Assembly (NCBI RefSeq): GCF_030272615.1
Contig: NC_081408.1
Coordinates: forward strand, 403,611,389-403,675,388
Origin: Cryptomeria japonica
Taxonomy: Eukaryota > Streptophyta > Pinopsida > Cupressales > Cupressaceae
DNA length: 64,000 bases
Direction: 5' to 3'
A model generated the notes under the pieces. The model ran no database searches, was not told the DNA's origin, and worked only from the letters and a program-made list of their open reading frames with translations. Below, piece by piece: positions 36,409 to 48,347 of the stretch. Position numbers and translations under genes: made by a program. Every line of letters starts with the position of its first letter. The stretch's first letter is position 1.

Positions 36409-37300
36409 CTACTCCATATCACGAACCATCTCAGGACCTATGGCCACTCTATCCTCAATATGGTCCCAACTCAGAGGTGTCCTGCAAGGTCTGCCATACA
36501 AAGCCTGAAAAGGTGGCATCCCCAAAGAAGTGTGATGCCCATTATTATAGGCAAACTCTACTAAATGAAGGTACTCCTCCCATCTACTCTGATGATCCAT
36601 GATGTACATGCAGAGCATATCCTCTAACACCTAGTTAACCCGCTCTGTCTGTCCATTTGTTTATGGATCATAAGTTGTACTGAAGTTGAGCTTGGTGCCC
36701 ATTGCTGCCTGTAATGCCTTCCAAAAGGAAGAAGTGAAGAGGGAATCCCTATCAAAAATAATCTTGCATGGAATGCCATGAAGCTTGACAATTTCTCGCA
36801 AGAACACTTGTGCCACCACTAGTGATGTGAAGCTAGTCCTGATTGGTGAGAAGTGGGCCACTTTGGTCAACTTGTCAACTGTCACCAAGATAGCATCATG
36901 GCGATGGGATGACATGGGAAGACCAATGATGAAATCCATGGATGTAGTATCCCATTTCCACTCTAGTATAGCATGAGACTGGAGCAACCCACCAGGATGG
37001 TGGTGCTCTGCCTTGACTCTCTAACACTCAAGGCATCGGGCTACTAACTCAGCAATAAGCTGCCACATACTTGGCCAATGATATAACTGCCTCAAGTCTA
37101 CATGCATCTTCTTAACCCCAAGATGTGCTACATAAGGAGCTCTGTGAGACTCCATGATAATGAACTCTCGCAATCCCCTGTGAGAAGGTACATAGATGCA
37201 CCCTCTATGGCATAATAGTCCATCAGACTCTAAAGAATAATCCACATACTTCCTCTCCAGGGTCTGCTGAAATTGAATCATCTGACAAACCTCTAGATAC
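36409..37300 (-). pseudogene. Gypsy D integrase
   Basis: The zinc-binding part (37281-37021) has ESHRAPYVAHLGVKKM and ELVARCLEC, giving the HH-CC ligands. The core (36987-36661) reads WDTTSMDFIIGLPMSSH, VTVDKLTKVAHFSPIR and KIIFDRDSLFTS. Next comes 36630-36409 with EEYLHLVEFAYNNGH and ALYGRPCRTPLSW. Between these, stops replace conserved Gln (DP*TNGQTERVN*VLED). The core is well preserved compared with gypsy-1. Confidence 0.9.
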
Positions 37301-37834
37301 CATCCATCCTTTGGTAACCATTACAATATATGACCTCTCAAATCCATGCTCATAGATGTGGAGTATACCTCATGACATCTCCTAATCAAGGCATCTGCAA
37401 CCATGTTCTCCTTCCCCTTGATGTAGTGGACATCAAAATTATACTCGCATAGAAACTCCATCCATCTCCTCTGGCGGGCATTAAGATTAGGCTAGGTGAA
37501 GATGTATTGCAAACTCTGATGGTCTGAATGAAGCTCAAAATGATGACCCAAAAGGAAGTGTCTCCACCTCACAAGTGCATGTACTACTGTTGCAAGCTCT
37601 AGGTCGTGCACAGGGTAGTTAAGCTTGTGAGTCTTAAGCTTCCTAGACTCATAAGATATAACTCGACCCTCCTACATAAGGACTTCTCCTAATCCATCCA
37701 AGGAAGCATCCATGCATACCATGAAATCAGCCATGGGGTCTGGCACATTGAGGATAGGTGCACTAGTGAGTGCCCTTTTCAGATCCTGAAAAGCCCTCTC
37801 ACACCTCTCTCTCCACTTGAATTTATTTCCCTTT
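37300..37834 (-). pseudogene. Gypsy D RNase H region
   Basis: The minus-strand reading across 37790-37400 contains pieces of the gypsy RNase H: a VCMDASLDGLGE-like segment near 37700, HALVRWRHFLLGHHFELHSD near 37560, and SLQYIFTQPNLNARQRRWME near 37470. Stops and shifts break the frame. It lies between the RT and integrase domains, in the normal gypsy order. Confidence 0.75.
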
Positions 37835-38800
37835 CATTGGAGGGATGTAATGGGATGTGCAACTCTGGAAAATCCCTCAATGAAGTGTCTATAGTACTCT
37901 ACTAGACCCATGAAGCTCCTGACCTCTATCACACTGGTTGGCACTGGCCAATCCATAATAGCTCTGATCTTTGATGGGTCAACTAAGATCCCATCACCAG
38001 ATATAACATGCCCAAGGTACTTGACCTCTGATCTAAAGAAAGAACACTTTGACAAACTGCCAAACAACTGGTTGTCCCTCAAACACTGCAAAACCTACCT
38101 CAAATGCTCCTCATGCTGCTCCTCATTCTGAGAATATATCAATATGTCATCGAGGAACACAATCACAAATCGGTCAAGGAAAGTGCAGAATACCCCATTC
38201 ATGAGACTCATGAATATAACTGGAGCATTCGTAAGACCGAATGGGACCACAGTGAACTCATAGTGGCCATATTTGGTGCGAAACGCGGTCTTGTGGATAT
38301 CATTCTCCACAATCCTCAACTGATGATACCCTGACTTTAGATCTATTTTGGAAAATACTTTAGCACCCTAAAGCTGATCAAACAATTCATCGATCCTGGG
38401 CAAGGGATAACAGTTCTTGATGCTTACTTTGTTCAGTTTCCTATAATCCATGCATAACTGAAGGGACCCGTCCTTCTTCTTCACGAAGATGACTGGTGTG
38501 CCCTAAGGGGAGACGCTAGGATGAATGTGACCCTTCTCTAAGAGTTCCTCTAGCTACATCTTGAGCTCATTAAGCTCATGTGTGGTCATCCTATAAGGTG
38601 ATCTCAAAACTTGCTCGGCTCCTGGTACCAGATCTATGTGGAAGTCAATCTCTTTGCTAGGTGGCATACCAGGTAGCTCGACTGGAAACACATCCGCAAA
38701 CTTCTCAAGGATGGGATGATCATCTAGGGAAGGCTCCTTCCCATTTTCTTCCTCTCTATCACTAATGGTGATAGCAAACAACTTGCATCCTTTCCGCATG
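37834..38800 (-). pseudogene. Gypsy D reverse transcriptase
   Basis: HPILEKFADVFPVELPGMPP opens the RT region (38799-38554). Then come a GTPV-type motif with TAG in place of Trp (near 38500), [20 protein letters not shown], the catalytic [11 protein letters not shown] (Asp pair at about 38151-38146), and VKYLGHVISGDGILVDPSKI with RSFMGLVEYYRHFIEGFSRV (38091-37834). Few frame breaks are present. Confidence 0.92.
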
Positions 38801-38825
38801 CTTCACTTAAGCTACATAGTGGAAA

Positions 38826-39200
38826 TCATACGAAGAGACACGGCCTCTGAATCCCAGTGATTACTATGGGAGCACCATGATCATCCTCACACTCAATCTT
38901 TTTTAGGCGACAATCCATCTTGGCTCTGTGGGCGTAAAGCCAATCCATGTCAAGTACGATGCCATAAGATCCGAGTGGTGTAACTCTAAGGTCTACTAAG
39001 GTGGTGGTATTACCAATCTGGAGTGGACATCCCCTAACCTCTAAATCCACTGACACTCTAGCCCCTGATGCTAACTCCACTTCCCAACTGACACCTTGCC
39101 TAACTACCACTAGCCCACAATGCTCCACAACCAATGGAGATATAAAGGAGTTAGTAGCTCCTGAGTCAAACAACATAGAAATACTGATACCTCTAATCAT
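38826..39200 (-). pseudogene. Gypsy D protease
   Basis: An open 124-codon stretch reads ISMLFDSGATNSFISPLVVE, then RVSVDLEVRGCPLQIGN and LGSYGIVLDMDWLYAHRAKM. DSGAT is the aspartic-protease active site (family DTGA/DSGA). DMDWL corresponds to the second flap-side motif. It lies between the zinc knuckle and RT, in normal order, and looks intact within the polyprotein frame. Confidence 0.88.
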
Positions 39201-39236
39201 ACCTATAGCCTCAATAACTGTGGCCTGGTGCGCTGC

Positions 39237-40631
39237 CTAGCGGTTGTCAACCACTGTGAAGACCCTATGGGACTTGCCCATATCTCCAACTGTAGGCTTT
39301 GATGCTGCCATCCTTTGACTACCTACCATCTGACCCTGCGGACACTCTCTCGCCATGTGCCCCATGGCTCCACATGTGAAACAAGCACCGTGTGCTTGAA
39401 ACTGTGCACCCTGAGGCCTAGAGAAAGGTTGCCCACCTGTCCTGCTCAAACCACTGTACCCACCCCTGGAGGACTGTTGAGTCTATGGCAGAGGTGTGTA
39501 TGTACCCTGTGCTCTCTGGTCGCACCTAGGACCCTATGAATGCCACTACCTAGGCTTCGAGCCCTGTTGTCCCTGAGGGGGCCTCTGCCTCTGACTCTTC
39601 TATGACTGTTGCGGAGGAGGGGGTTTATAGGACCTCGATGCATTTTTTGTAGTTGCCTTTCCAGTGGGGTTTCTGAAACTTGAAAGACGAGTGTCGGGTT
39701 TCAGTTCTGAAACCGATCCCTCATGTCCTGTGGCCTAACCTAAATCTCCTTGGCTATCAAAGCCTTCTCCATGGCAACCTGAAGGCTCCCTGGAGTGGCC
39801 ATCCTCACCGGTCCCGACATTAAGTCCCCTGATAAAATGGTTGACGAGAAGCTTCTCATCCTTCAGGTAATCCACATAAGGTAGGAGCTCAATGAACTTG
39901 CTCTCGTATTTGGTCACTGAAGGACCCTTCTGCTGGAGGTTGTGGAAATCATCAATCCTATGTTGCTTGAAGTGCTCTAATAGGTATCTCTCCTTGAACC
40001 TCTCTGTGAAGATCTCCCATGTGAGGGTGTCTGCAGCTAGGCCACACTTGTATTCCTCCTGTCTCCACCATGTGGAGGTCATCCCTCTCAAAAGGTGGAC
40101 TTCTACTCATGCCTTTAGATTACTTTCATAAGAACGCAATGCAAAGCACCGATCTAGGCTCAAAAGCCAAGCCTCAGCTTCTACCCCATCGATAGATCCC
40201 CCAAAAGATGGTGGCTGGAGGCGCAAAACCTCTCTGATCAGATCCCCTGGATCTCGACGTGCCCTCTCAATATAAACAGGTGCGGCTACTGGAGGTGGTC
40301 CGGGTAGATGAACGGACTTAGGCTCATGCTCAGCCTGGCCCTCTAAGGAATTAGGAGGTGGACTCCTACTCCATTCCCTAAATGTTTATCTATGGCTCCC
40401 TGAGTTCTGGTTTTCTGCATGATGGTCGACTGCTAGAAGCCTATCATGAACTATCCCAATCAGGTTCTGAAGTGCTAATAAGATGTCTCGGTTTGGGTCA
40501 ACCGGTGGTTCGGGAGGGGCCTCTGGGTTCCCTTCCAGAACTGGTTCCTCCCTATCAACATCCTCATGTGCCATATGTGTATGCCTAGGACCCCTTCCGC
40601 GCTTGCGAGCTTGTTGCGTAGTCGGAGGCAT
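39237..40631 (-). pseudogene. Gypsy D gag
   Basis: A likely start is at 40631 (MPPTTQQARKRGRGPRHTHM). The capsid core is at 40091-39735 (MTSTWWRQEEYKCGLAADTL, FKERYLLEHFKQHRIDDFHN, EKLLVNHFIRGLN). A complete CCHC knuckle CFTCGAMGHMAREC is at 39383-39342. Stops and a frameshift lie between 40386 and 40091 and around 39700. Gag would coat the genomic RNA. The order and motifs match gypsy-1 gag without its duplication. Confidence 0.88.
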
Positions 40632-40743
40632 CCTTATGAGAAAATAAAATAAAATAAAATAAATAAATAATTTTTGGGAAAAAATTTAATTAATTAAATA
40701 ATTAAAGAAAAACGTAATGGAGAAAGGTTCCTAGTGTTAGAAA

Positions 40744-40762
40744 CCTTGCTCTGATACCAAAA
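40744..40762 (-). other. Primer binding site of gypsy D
   Basis: The minus strand reads TTTTGGTATCAGAGCAAGG directly after the LTR end GGGCACGACA. TGGTATCAGAGC is the complement of the initiator-Met-tRNA 3' end. Confidence 0.92.
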
Positions 40763-41386
40763 TGTCGTGCCCAAACTTTTGGGAAAAAGCAGAACAACAA
40801 ATTTTTTTTTTTGAACATCAAAATCTCATAGAATAATCTACATTTATAACGAAGTCAATTAAGTTTTGTCTTAACTAAGATGTAGATAGTATTGTTTACT
40901 AGGATTGGAATAATTAATTCAATCAATAGGGCGACAATAGTTAGTGAAGACTAATTTATTTTCTAAGAGGATCATTGCAATTTAATTAATTAAATCAACC
41001 TAATTAACTTGCTGCTAATTAAGGTCGAGGGATATTTCAATATCTCAATTTCATTTAAAACATTCCAGACCAAAAATAATGATAATACTATCTTAAATTT
41101 AAAATTAATTAATTGGGCGCACACAAATTCATTAGTTAAATTTAACCAATAAGGTTACAAATTCAATAATGTTATTTGTCAAATAAATGTAATTTGTACT
41201 ATAGTCAATATTAATCTTCCCTAAACCTTCAATTTTTTACTATTAAATAATTTGGCCAAAATTGGCCTCATAGGCTAAAAATTCATATAAAATGATTAAT
41301 AATTTTCATTTATAAATTTTCCCCAAATTAAATTTAACTCAACGCTCATACTTAATTAAATATATAAAAATAACTATATAGTAACC

Positions 41387-42197
41387 TTTATCTCTAAGGT
41401 CCTGACTACTAGACTTTTGTCTATCCTTCCTGCCTTAATTAAACACCAGCAAAATGGGTTTGTTCCTGGAAGACAAATTCTTGATTCCATTATTACAGTT
41501 CATGAGAACATTCACTCTCTTGTTAGAGCTAAGAAGCAGGGTCTCATCCTTAAGCTTGACCTCTCCAAAGCCTATGATAGGGTCGACTGGTCTCTTCTCT
41601 AGAAAGCTCTCACTTCTTTTGGGTTTGCCCCTAGAGTTGTGGATCTTTTCTCCCAGCTTAATACTTTTGCGTCTTTTGCTGTTCTTGTCAATGGTTCTCC
41701 TTCAACTTTTTTCCAAGCCTCGAGAGGCCTCAGGCAAGGAGATCCTATCTCCCCCATCCTTTTCATTATATTGGCAGAATGCTTTGGTCGAACCATGGAA
41801 AATTTGGTGCAGCAAGGGTCCTTTAAGGGCCTCCAACCTTCTTTTGCTGACCTTATTTGTTCACACCAGCAGTTTGTTGATGATACAATAATTATGGGGG
41901 GATCAAGTATCTCAGAAGCTAAAATACTAAAGAGTACCCTGTGTAAATTTGCCTCTGCTACAGGGCAGCTTATTAACTGGGCCAAAAGTGATGTCTTTTC
42001 CATTAATACTCCTGAGAGAAGACAACAAAGGATTAGTAGAATTCTGGAGTGTAAGATTGCTGACCTTCCTGCTACCTACCTTGGACTCCCCATGGGGATT
42101 GCCCCTTCTGATTCCTTCTAGAGTTCTCTAGTTGACAAATTTCACAAAAAACTTGTAGGTTGGAAAGGGGCCCTCTTAAGTCAAGCTGGTAAGCTCC
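41387..42197 (+). pseudogene. LINE G ORF2, reverse transcriptase (first part)
   Basis: The frame is open from the truncation point. It reads KHQQNGFVPGRQILDSIITV, LILKLDLSKAYDRVDWSLL, NGSPSTFFQASRGLRQGDPI and the catalytic FVDDTIIMGG (about 41873-41902), then INWAKSDVF and ATYLGLPMG. These are the ordered L1 RT motifs; FVDD stands for the usual FADD or YADD. Two TAG stops (41600-41602 and 42119-42121) sit where Trp is expected. There is no frameshift. The frame continues exactly at 48348 after element H. Confidence 0.93.
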
Positions 42198-43467
42198 TGT
42201 AATGCCCATACCCTAGTTGGACTTGTAAAACCCGCCTGACCTTGGTTGACTTCCTATGTGGCATTCTTGAATGGTAGGTTAACCGTGATGCAATGTGTAG
42301 TTTAGATAATATAAATAATTGTGCATACTTATTATTGTGCTTTTGCATCGTTTCTCGTGTAAATGTAATTGTTCCTAACCCTTGTGATAAATCTTGAGCT
42401 AACGCCTTCATTGAATATGTATATGTATATGTATGCTTGCATGAATTCATGGGTGCAGGAGATTGCAGGTACAACACCGCCTAGGGCGAGGTTCATCTCC
42501 TTTGGGATTTGCAAGGTTGAGTATGCCTCCTCCATCCTTAGAATTCGGATTTGGTGGTTATAAAACTCTTGTCTTTCCTTAGCCATGGTCAGGTGAGCAT
42601 CGCATGTGTGGTTCGTGGGGCTTTCCTTGCATTGGGTTGCATGTCATGTGATTTGGTGGACTTCCTCGATTTGCGTGCCTTGCGCAAGGTAAGTGGAGTT
42701 GTTGTTCAAAGTAGTAAATTCAAATTTATGAGTAGACGTGCACATTGGTAATTTAGAAATTTAAATAGGTAGCTTCTTTTATATGACTAATCATTAATTT
42801 AAAGAGATCGCTTTAATTATTATTGTAGCAAGCTTAAGGTATTTAACTTGGGTCAGAGTGCTCATTTACGCATTTGTAGTTGAGAAATTAGAATAAATAA
42901 GACCCTTGCATTAGATTGGTCATTTATTTAAAAAGGTCGCTTTACTATGTTATAACAAGTCAATTTAATAGTTAAATTCGATAATAATGAATTTAATGAG
43001 TTATGCGTTTTGGAAAGGAAAAATTTAAAGTCATTTGGGAGATAGAAATAAATTACTCATTTTCGCATGTTGGAAGAGAAAGGGAAAATTGGATTATTTA
43101 AAAGGAAATTATTCTTTTTACTTGCAAATTTATATAGTGTAAAGGATTGATTTTTGAGATTTAAATTAATTTAAATATCTCACCCTTGTTAACAGTTCAA
43201 AATATAAAAGGTAGGCCTAAATTGATATTGAGAGATTAAAATTAGAATTAAATGGGAAATAAAAGCATGTTAATTTTAATTAGAATAAAACAAGTTAGAA
43301 TTATTGAGCAATGGAAAATAATGGTTTCCACTTTCTTGTTCCTTTTATTTTCAAAAAAAAAATAATGCTTAAATTTGAAATTGAAAATTAGGTCAAAAAT
43401 AGGGTTTCTCATTTTAACCTAGCTTGGGGAAACATTTTGGGGGTTCTCTCTTTTGGGTGATCTTTTG

Positions 43468-43495
43468 AAAAAAAAAGGGGGGGGGGGGGGGGGGG
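43468..43495 (+). repeat. A9-G19 homopolymer tract
   Basis: Nine A residues (43468-43476) are followed by nineteen G residues (43477-43495). Such runs are unstable in replication and sequencing, so the exact length is uncertain. Confidence 0.85.
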
Positions 43496-44204
43496 AAAGA
43501 AGGAAAGAAGGGAAGAAATGGAGATTTTCTTGCAGGGGGTTGGAGCTCTTCTTCGAAATCTTGCCCGGAAATGCGATGGAGGTAGGATTTTATTCTTCCC
43601 ATTTGTTCTTTGCTAAATAGAATAAAAGAAATATAGAAATAAAGAAAAAGGGTATTTTGTTCTTCACGATATGCTGTTTTTTTTTCTTATATCCATGGAT
43701 ACTCTTAGATTCAAGTTCAGTTTTGAGAATCTTGTCATTTTGGGGCAAGATGGTTAGAAAAAAAGTAGATAAAAGAGGTTAAATCCTTTTGGGTATTTGA
43801 GTTTTATGATCTAGTTGTGAATATTGCCCATTTCATTCCTTTGAATATTCTGGAAAAAAAAAAAGAGAGAATGAAAATATACAGTTCTCTATATGTTGAT
43901 TTCTTTTATTATTCTTCATTTTAGGAATCATTGATTTGATTCAAGGGAAAGAGAGAAGGAATAAATATTTGGGGTTTTAGAGAAGTTGGATTCTTTTCTG
44001 TTTTTAATCCAAGAAAAAGAAATTATTAATGTTGGGTTTTGGGAGGGATTTGATCTATTTCCTGTTATAACCCAGAAAAAAAAAAAAAAAAATTGTTACA
44101 ACCCAGAAGACTGGTGTTGTAGTCTGGTATTTTTTTTGTTATTTAAAAAAAAAAAAAAATTAAATTTATATTGCCTGAAACCCCCCCATCGCTGGGAGGA
44201 AACA

Positions 44205-44350
44205 GGGCTGCCACGGGTAGCAACTGCTACCAGTTGGTAGCAGCGCTACCACTGGTAGAACTGCTACCAAATGGTAGCAGCGCTACCAAGGGTAGCGGCC
44301 TACTACGATTTGGTAGCAGCGCTACCAATGGTAGCGTGGGCTACCAAAGG
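44205..44350. repeat. GC-rich palindromic array, GGTAGCAGCGCTACC unit
   Basis: The near-palindrome GGTAGCAGCGCTACC occurs three times (about 44240, 44273, 44312), with looser variants GGTAGCAACTGCTACC and GGTAGAACTGCTACC between. The array lies between long A and T runs (44076-44160 and 44388-44415) in AT-rich element H. Strong hairpins can form on either strand. Confidence 0.85.
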
Positions 44351-44662
44351 GGGGCCCACGTGGGGTCCACGTGGGAACCCCAAACTTGTTTTTTTTAAAA
44401 TTTTTTTTTTTTAATATTTATCTTTATTTATTGTTCTGCCGATATAATAGTAAGTAAATAAAACTAACTAAATAAATAACAATATTAAATGGAGTTTTTA
44501 ATTATTTAAATTTAGTTTTCCTTTCTTTATTCATTTAATATTATTTAATTTGTGTATTAAATAATATTTGGGGTATATATTATTGATATTTAGATAACTC
44601 ATGTAGAAATATATGTTATTAATCATATATTGATTTTTTTTACATTCTGATTTATATATATA

Positions 44663-46329
44663 TGTACGTTAGGAAATAGGAAATCATTACAAACAAGATA
44701 AACATAATAATCTCAATCACAAATGCATTTATTGCAATGAATCTATCCTAAGACACATTCAATAGAGACATGAAAACAAAGCATACAAAACTAATGATTG
44801 TGCAAACCCGATGACGATTTGAATGCTCCTTCCATGCGGCTCCATTGTTCTTCTTTCCTCTCCAAATAGTTGTGGATCTCACCTACAAGTGCACACACAA
44901 TTGAAAGCAAGTAGACGGGATTTTTGATCAAGAGTACTAGAAGCGTAAATTCGATAGTCTGATTAAGGATTAGGGGGTCAAGAATCAAGGGATTTGATTG
45001 ATGAAGATCATCCAATTTATAGAAGAATTGGAGAGATGACAAGATTAGCATGATCCAATTCAAATGGAAATTGCAAATCAATATGACAAATTATGCACTT
45101 TCCATGCACAATTTGATTGATTGATAATTGATGACAAATTATGACACATTCTATGTCAAAATTGATTGATTATCAATTATGACAATTTATGACAAATTGA
45201 AATGTCATTCCCATAGAATTAGGAGATGAAATAGGAGGGAAAAGAAATTAGAAATTAAGAAAATTAGAAAATTGAAATTGATGACAATTAGGAATTAGAA
45301 ATTGATGGAAAAATAGGAAATTAGGAACTAGAAGAAATTAGGTAAATTAATTAATAACTTGTCATTTATTAATTAATTTACAAGAGGAAGAATAATTAGC
45401 CAATTAAATAAAGATTTAATTGTAATGAGAAGACCTAGGATTAATAAATAATTTAGTAATCCTAGAGGAAGAAATGACAAATTAGGTTAAATGAATAAAT
45501 CATAAAACCCTAGAAGACGAATTAGGTCTTGAAATATAATTGACTTGATTTGATTTGATTTTGGATTGATAAATGACCAATGTGATAAACGATTTGACTG
45601 AAAAATGCGCCAATTGACGAGGAACAATGACAAATTGATCCAAATTGACATAATTGAGACAAACAACGATCGATAGCGAAATGATCGCAAAATGACAAAA
45701 TTGACAAGAGAACAAGGATCGATAACAAAATAGATTGCAAGATGACAAGATTGAAAATGACCACGATCGATGACAAATCGATCGCAAAATAACAAGATCA
45801 AACATGACAACGATCGATGACAAATCGATCGTTAAAATGACAAGATTGATGGCAAATCGATAAGAGGACAAAACCCTAATTAGGATTGACGATGTCCAAA
45901 ATGATAAGATTGATGATAAGATTAATAAGAGGACAAAACCCTAATTAGGATTGACGATGTCCAAAATGATAAGATTGATGATAAGATTAATAAGAGAGCA
46001 ACGATTGATGGCAAATCGATCGCAAGATTGACAGGAGGACAAAACCCTAATTAGGATTGACGATGTCCAAAATGATAACAAATTAGCACGCATATTGACA
46101 CAATAGGATAAGATCGATCCAAATCATGACTGGATAGTGTTGTCGACAAGACCAAATTCGAGAGCGAGATAAAGGAAGAATGTAGAAGAATGACTCGATG
46201 TTCGCAAATGATAAAAACCAAGTGCGTGACATAGGAGAAATGTTAATGTGACGCAAAAACCTAAAATGAGGCAATGCGCAAATGTTAAAGTATGACCTCG
46301 CAAGCGTTGACCATTTTTAGGTGTCTACA
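44663..46329 (+). mobile_element. Element L, 1.67 kb solo-LTR-like insertion in H
   Basis: The ends are TGTACGTTAGG and GGTGTCTACA. Both flanks read atata (44658-44662 and 46330-46334), but that is low complexity, so the TSD is weak support. There is no coding capacity. The rest of the sequence is AT-rich with internal tandem repeats. Strand is arbitrary. Confidence 0.55.
45660..46080. repeat. Tandem repeats in element L
   Basis: A 65-bp unit starting TAAGAGGACAAAACCCTAAT is repeated at 45861 and 45926, with a partial third copy near 46033. To the left, ACGATCGATGACAAATCGAT variants recur four to five times between 45660 and 45860. The ATCGAT-rich units are nearly palindromic. Confidence 0.88.
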
Positions 46330-48347
46330 ATATATATATAGCAACATTAATTAGTAATTATGGATAAATGTGGGCGTTATTTCTAATTGGTTAAATATAA
46401 ATTGAGGATTCACGTGTACATGCTTCATATATATACGCAAGAAATTTATAAATCAATGGGGAGCGTTTTCTTTAATTTCAAAGTCTTCCATCAAGTATAT
46501 TTTCTTTTGAATAGGGTATAGTTGTGTTGCTAGAGAGGGGTACTAGTGTATAGTTCTAGACCAATATGTCAGTGATGTTTATCTAAGGATTAAGTAAAAT
46601 ACCCGGACGAGAGATGCTTACATTTATGTGAACTTAGTTGGAAAACTTGTAGAGATGTATTTACTGACCGAAATGGTCATTTGTAGTATGGTTGTGATCG
46701 CCTAAAAGGCAGGATTGTAAAAGACATGTAAATTTGTAATCTTAACTATATTAAATGCCAGAGGGGTCTTGCAGTTGACCAGACCCGGAGATGTAGCCCG
46801 TTAGGGGTGAACTCCGAGATCATATCTGTGTTATGCGATGTTTTAGTTTCCTTTATTTCATGCTTTAAGTTATCACGTATGGTTGCACCTTGTATAAGTG
46901 TATGGTGTAAATTTAATGAATTTAAATCCAAGTGCATAAAATTATTCATCTTGGCAAATGTAGTTATTTAGGTTCATAAAACATTGTAAATTATGATGAT
47001 GGCATAGTATTTAAAACATTGTAATTAAAGTTGTGGAAAAAGTATTTTGATAAGGTTAATCAAACGTAGTAATAGTGGAAAGAATTCTAGCTAGGTTACA
47101 TCATTGGATTAGCTTGTTATTAAGCATGCAAATTGAACAAATGAGTATGGGAAAACAAAGATAGAATTAACGTTATAATTTCTAATTTGGATTCTAAAGG
47201 ATGATCAACATACAGGTAATTACTTTTATCTTCTTAAATGAGCAACGCCATGTTAATTATATTCCACTATATTGGATGAATATATTTAGTTATTTATGTT
47301 GTAATTATAACCAATAATCCTCACCAGATTAATTTGATAATTGTGTGGACTCAACTAGATATCCATGTTATAACCCTTATAAAAAAAGAATCCCTTATGA
47401 TTGCTAAAATTGAACTAAAATGGGAAATGATTGATTAGTTGTTTATACATTAAATCTTAGTAAAAATATCTCTCTCATATTAACTTCATTTAACAAAGAA
47501 AAAAGAGTGATATGCAATAAGAAAATTGTATTTTAATCCTACTAGAAGGATGTCACTATGATCTTATTATTCAATCTTGAAATGATGAATATCATCTAGC
47601 TAACGATATTTTAATTTAAAGAATGCTCTCGTGTGACCTAATACACACCCACCTTAATGAAATTAGTCCATTTATTGCATTATCAAAACTTCAAATGAAT
47701 TCTATGGCTACTCACATTTTATCTTTCATATAAGAACTACAACTCATTAGTTGGCTATGCATGAAATCAAATGAAGGGACCTCACTCTATTAATTGTAGT
47801 TAATCCTTAATGAATGAATCTCGTCTGATTAACCATACTTTTAATATTTAAGAAAGATATCGATTGTGGGTGGTTACCCTAAACCCAAATGAATGAACTT
47901 CACTATATTAAATGCATGAACCTTTTTGGAGGCCTCTTAATGTAATTATGAATTAAAGTGCAATGAATAAATAACCTCTCAATGGCCTCCTAACCACCCA
48001 AAGTAAATGAACTCTTCCTAAAGTTATAAGATGTCAAACCATTGAACACATATATAATCAAGATCTATGCATATTCTCGTAATTAAGATATCCAGTTTAA
48101 TGGATCTAATGACGCAAGTTGAGTTAGGTGTAAGGTTATGTAATCGCGTTGGGAAACTCCTTAGGATAGTTTTAGCCTTCCGCTGTGTTATTTAGTTAGA
48201 GATAACTTGAGATAACTTCAAAACTATCTTAATATTGTAACTTTTCATTAACGCTCTTAATTATCATAAAAAAAAAAATATTTACACTCTAATTGAGTGT
48301 TTTTAACTTAAACCCTTAAGGGTTTCCTGGCGGGGCATTACAGCTCC

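Larger units (their letters stand above)
42198..48342 (+). mobile_element. Element H, 6.1 kb LTR-type insertion in LINE G
   Basis: The ends are TGTAATGCCC and GGGGCATTACA, with a perfect 5-bp TSD gctcc (42193-42197 and 48343-48347). Removing H and one TSD restores the LINE frame. TG/CA ends and a 5-bp TSD fit an LTR element. No direct terminal repeat, primer site or polymerase is seen, so a very long solo LTR (about 4.5 kb without L) is likely. Strand is arbitrary. It contains A, T and G runs, a GC-rich palindromic array and element L. I see no gene in it. Confidence 0.75.

Noticed and set aside
45487-45871. Overlapping minus-strand frames of up to 123 codons in element L
   Set aside because: They arise from ATCGAT/ATGACAA repeats open in several frames at once, with no protein pattern.
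45660-46080. CRISPR-like array
   Set aside because: Repeats are degenerate tandem units with no unique spacers of constant size, in a plant transposon context.
42198-48342. Element H as a DNA transposon because of its inverted ends
   Set aside because: The inverted match is only about 10 bp, the TSD is 5 bp and the ends are TG/CA, which fits an LTR element better. No transposase is seen.
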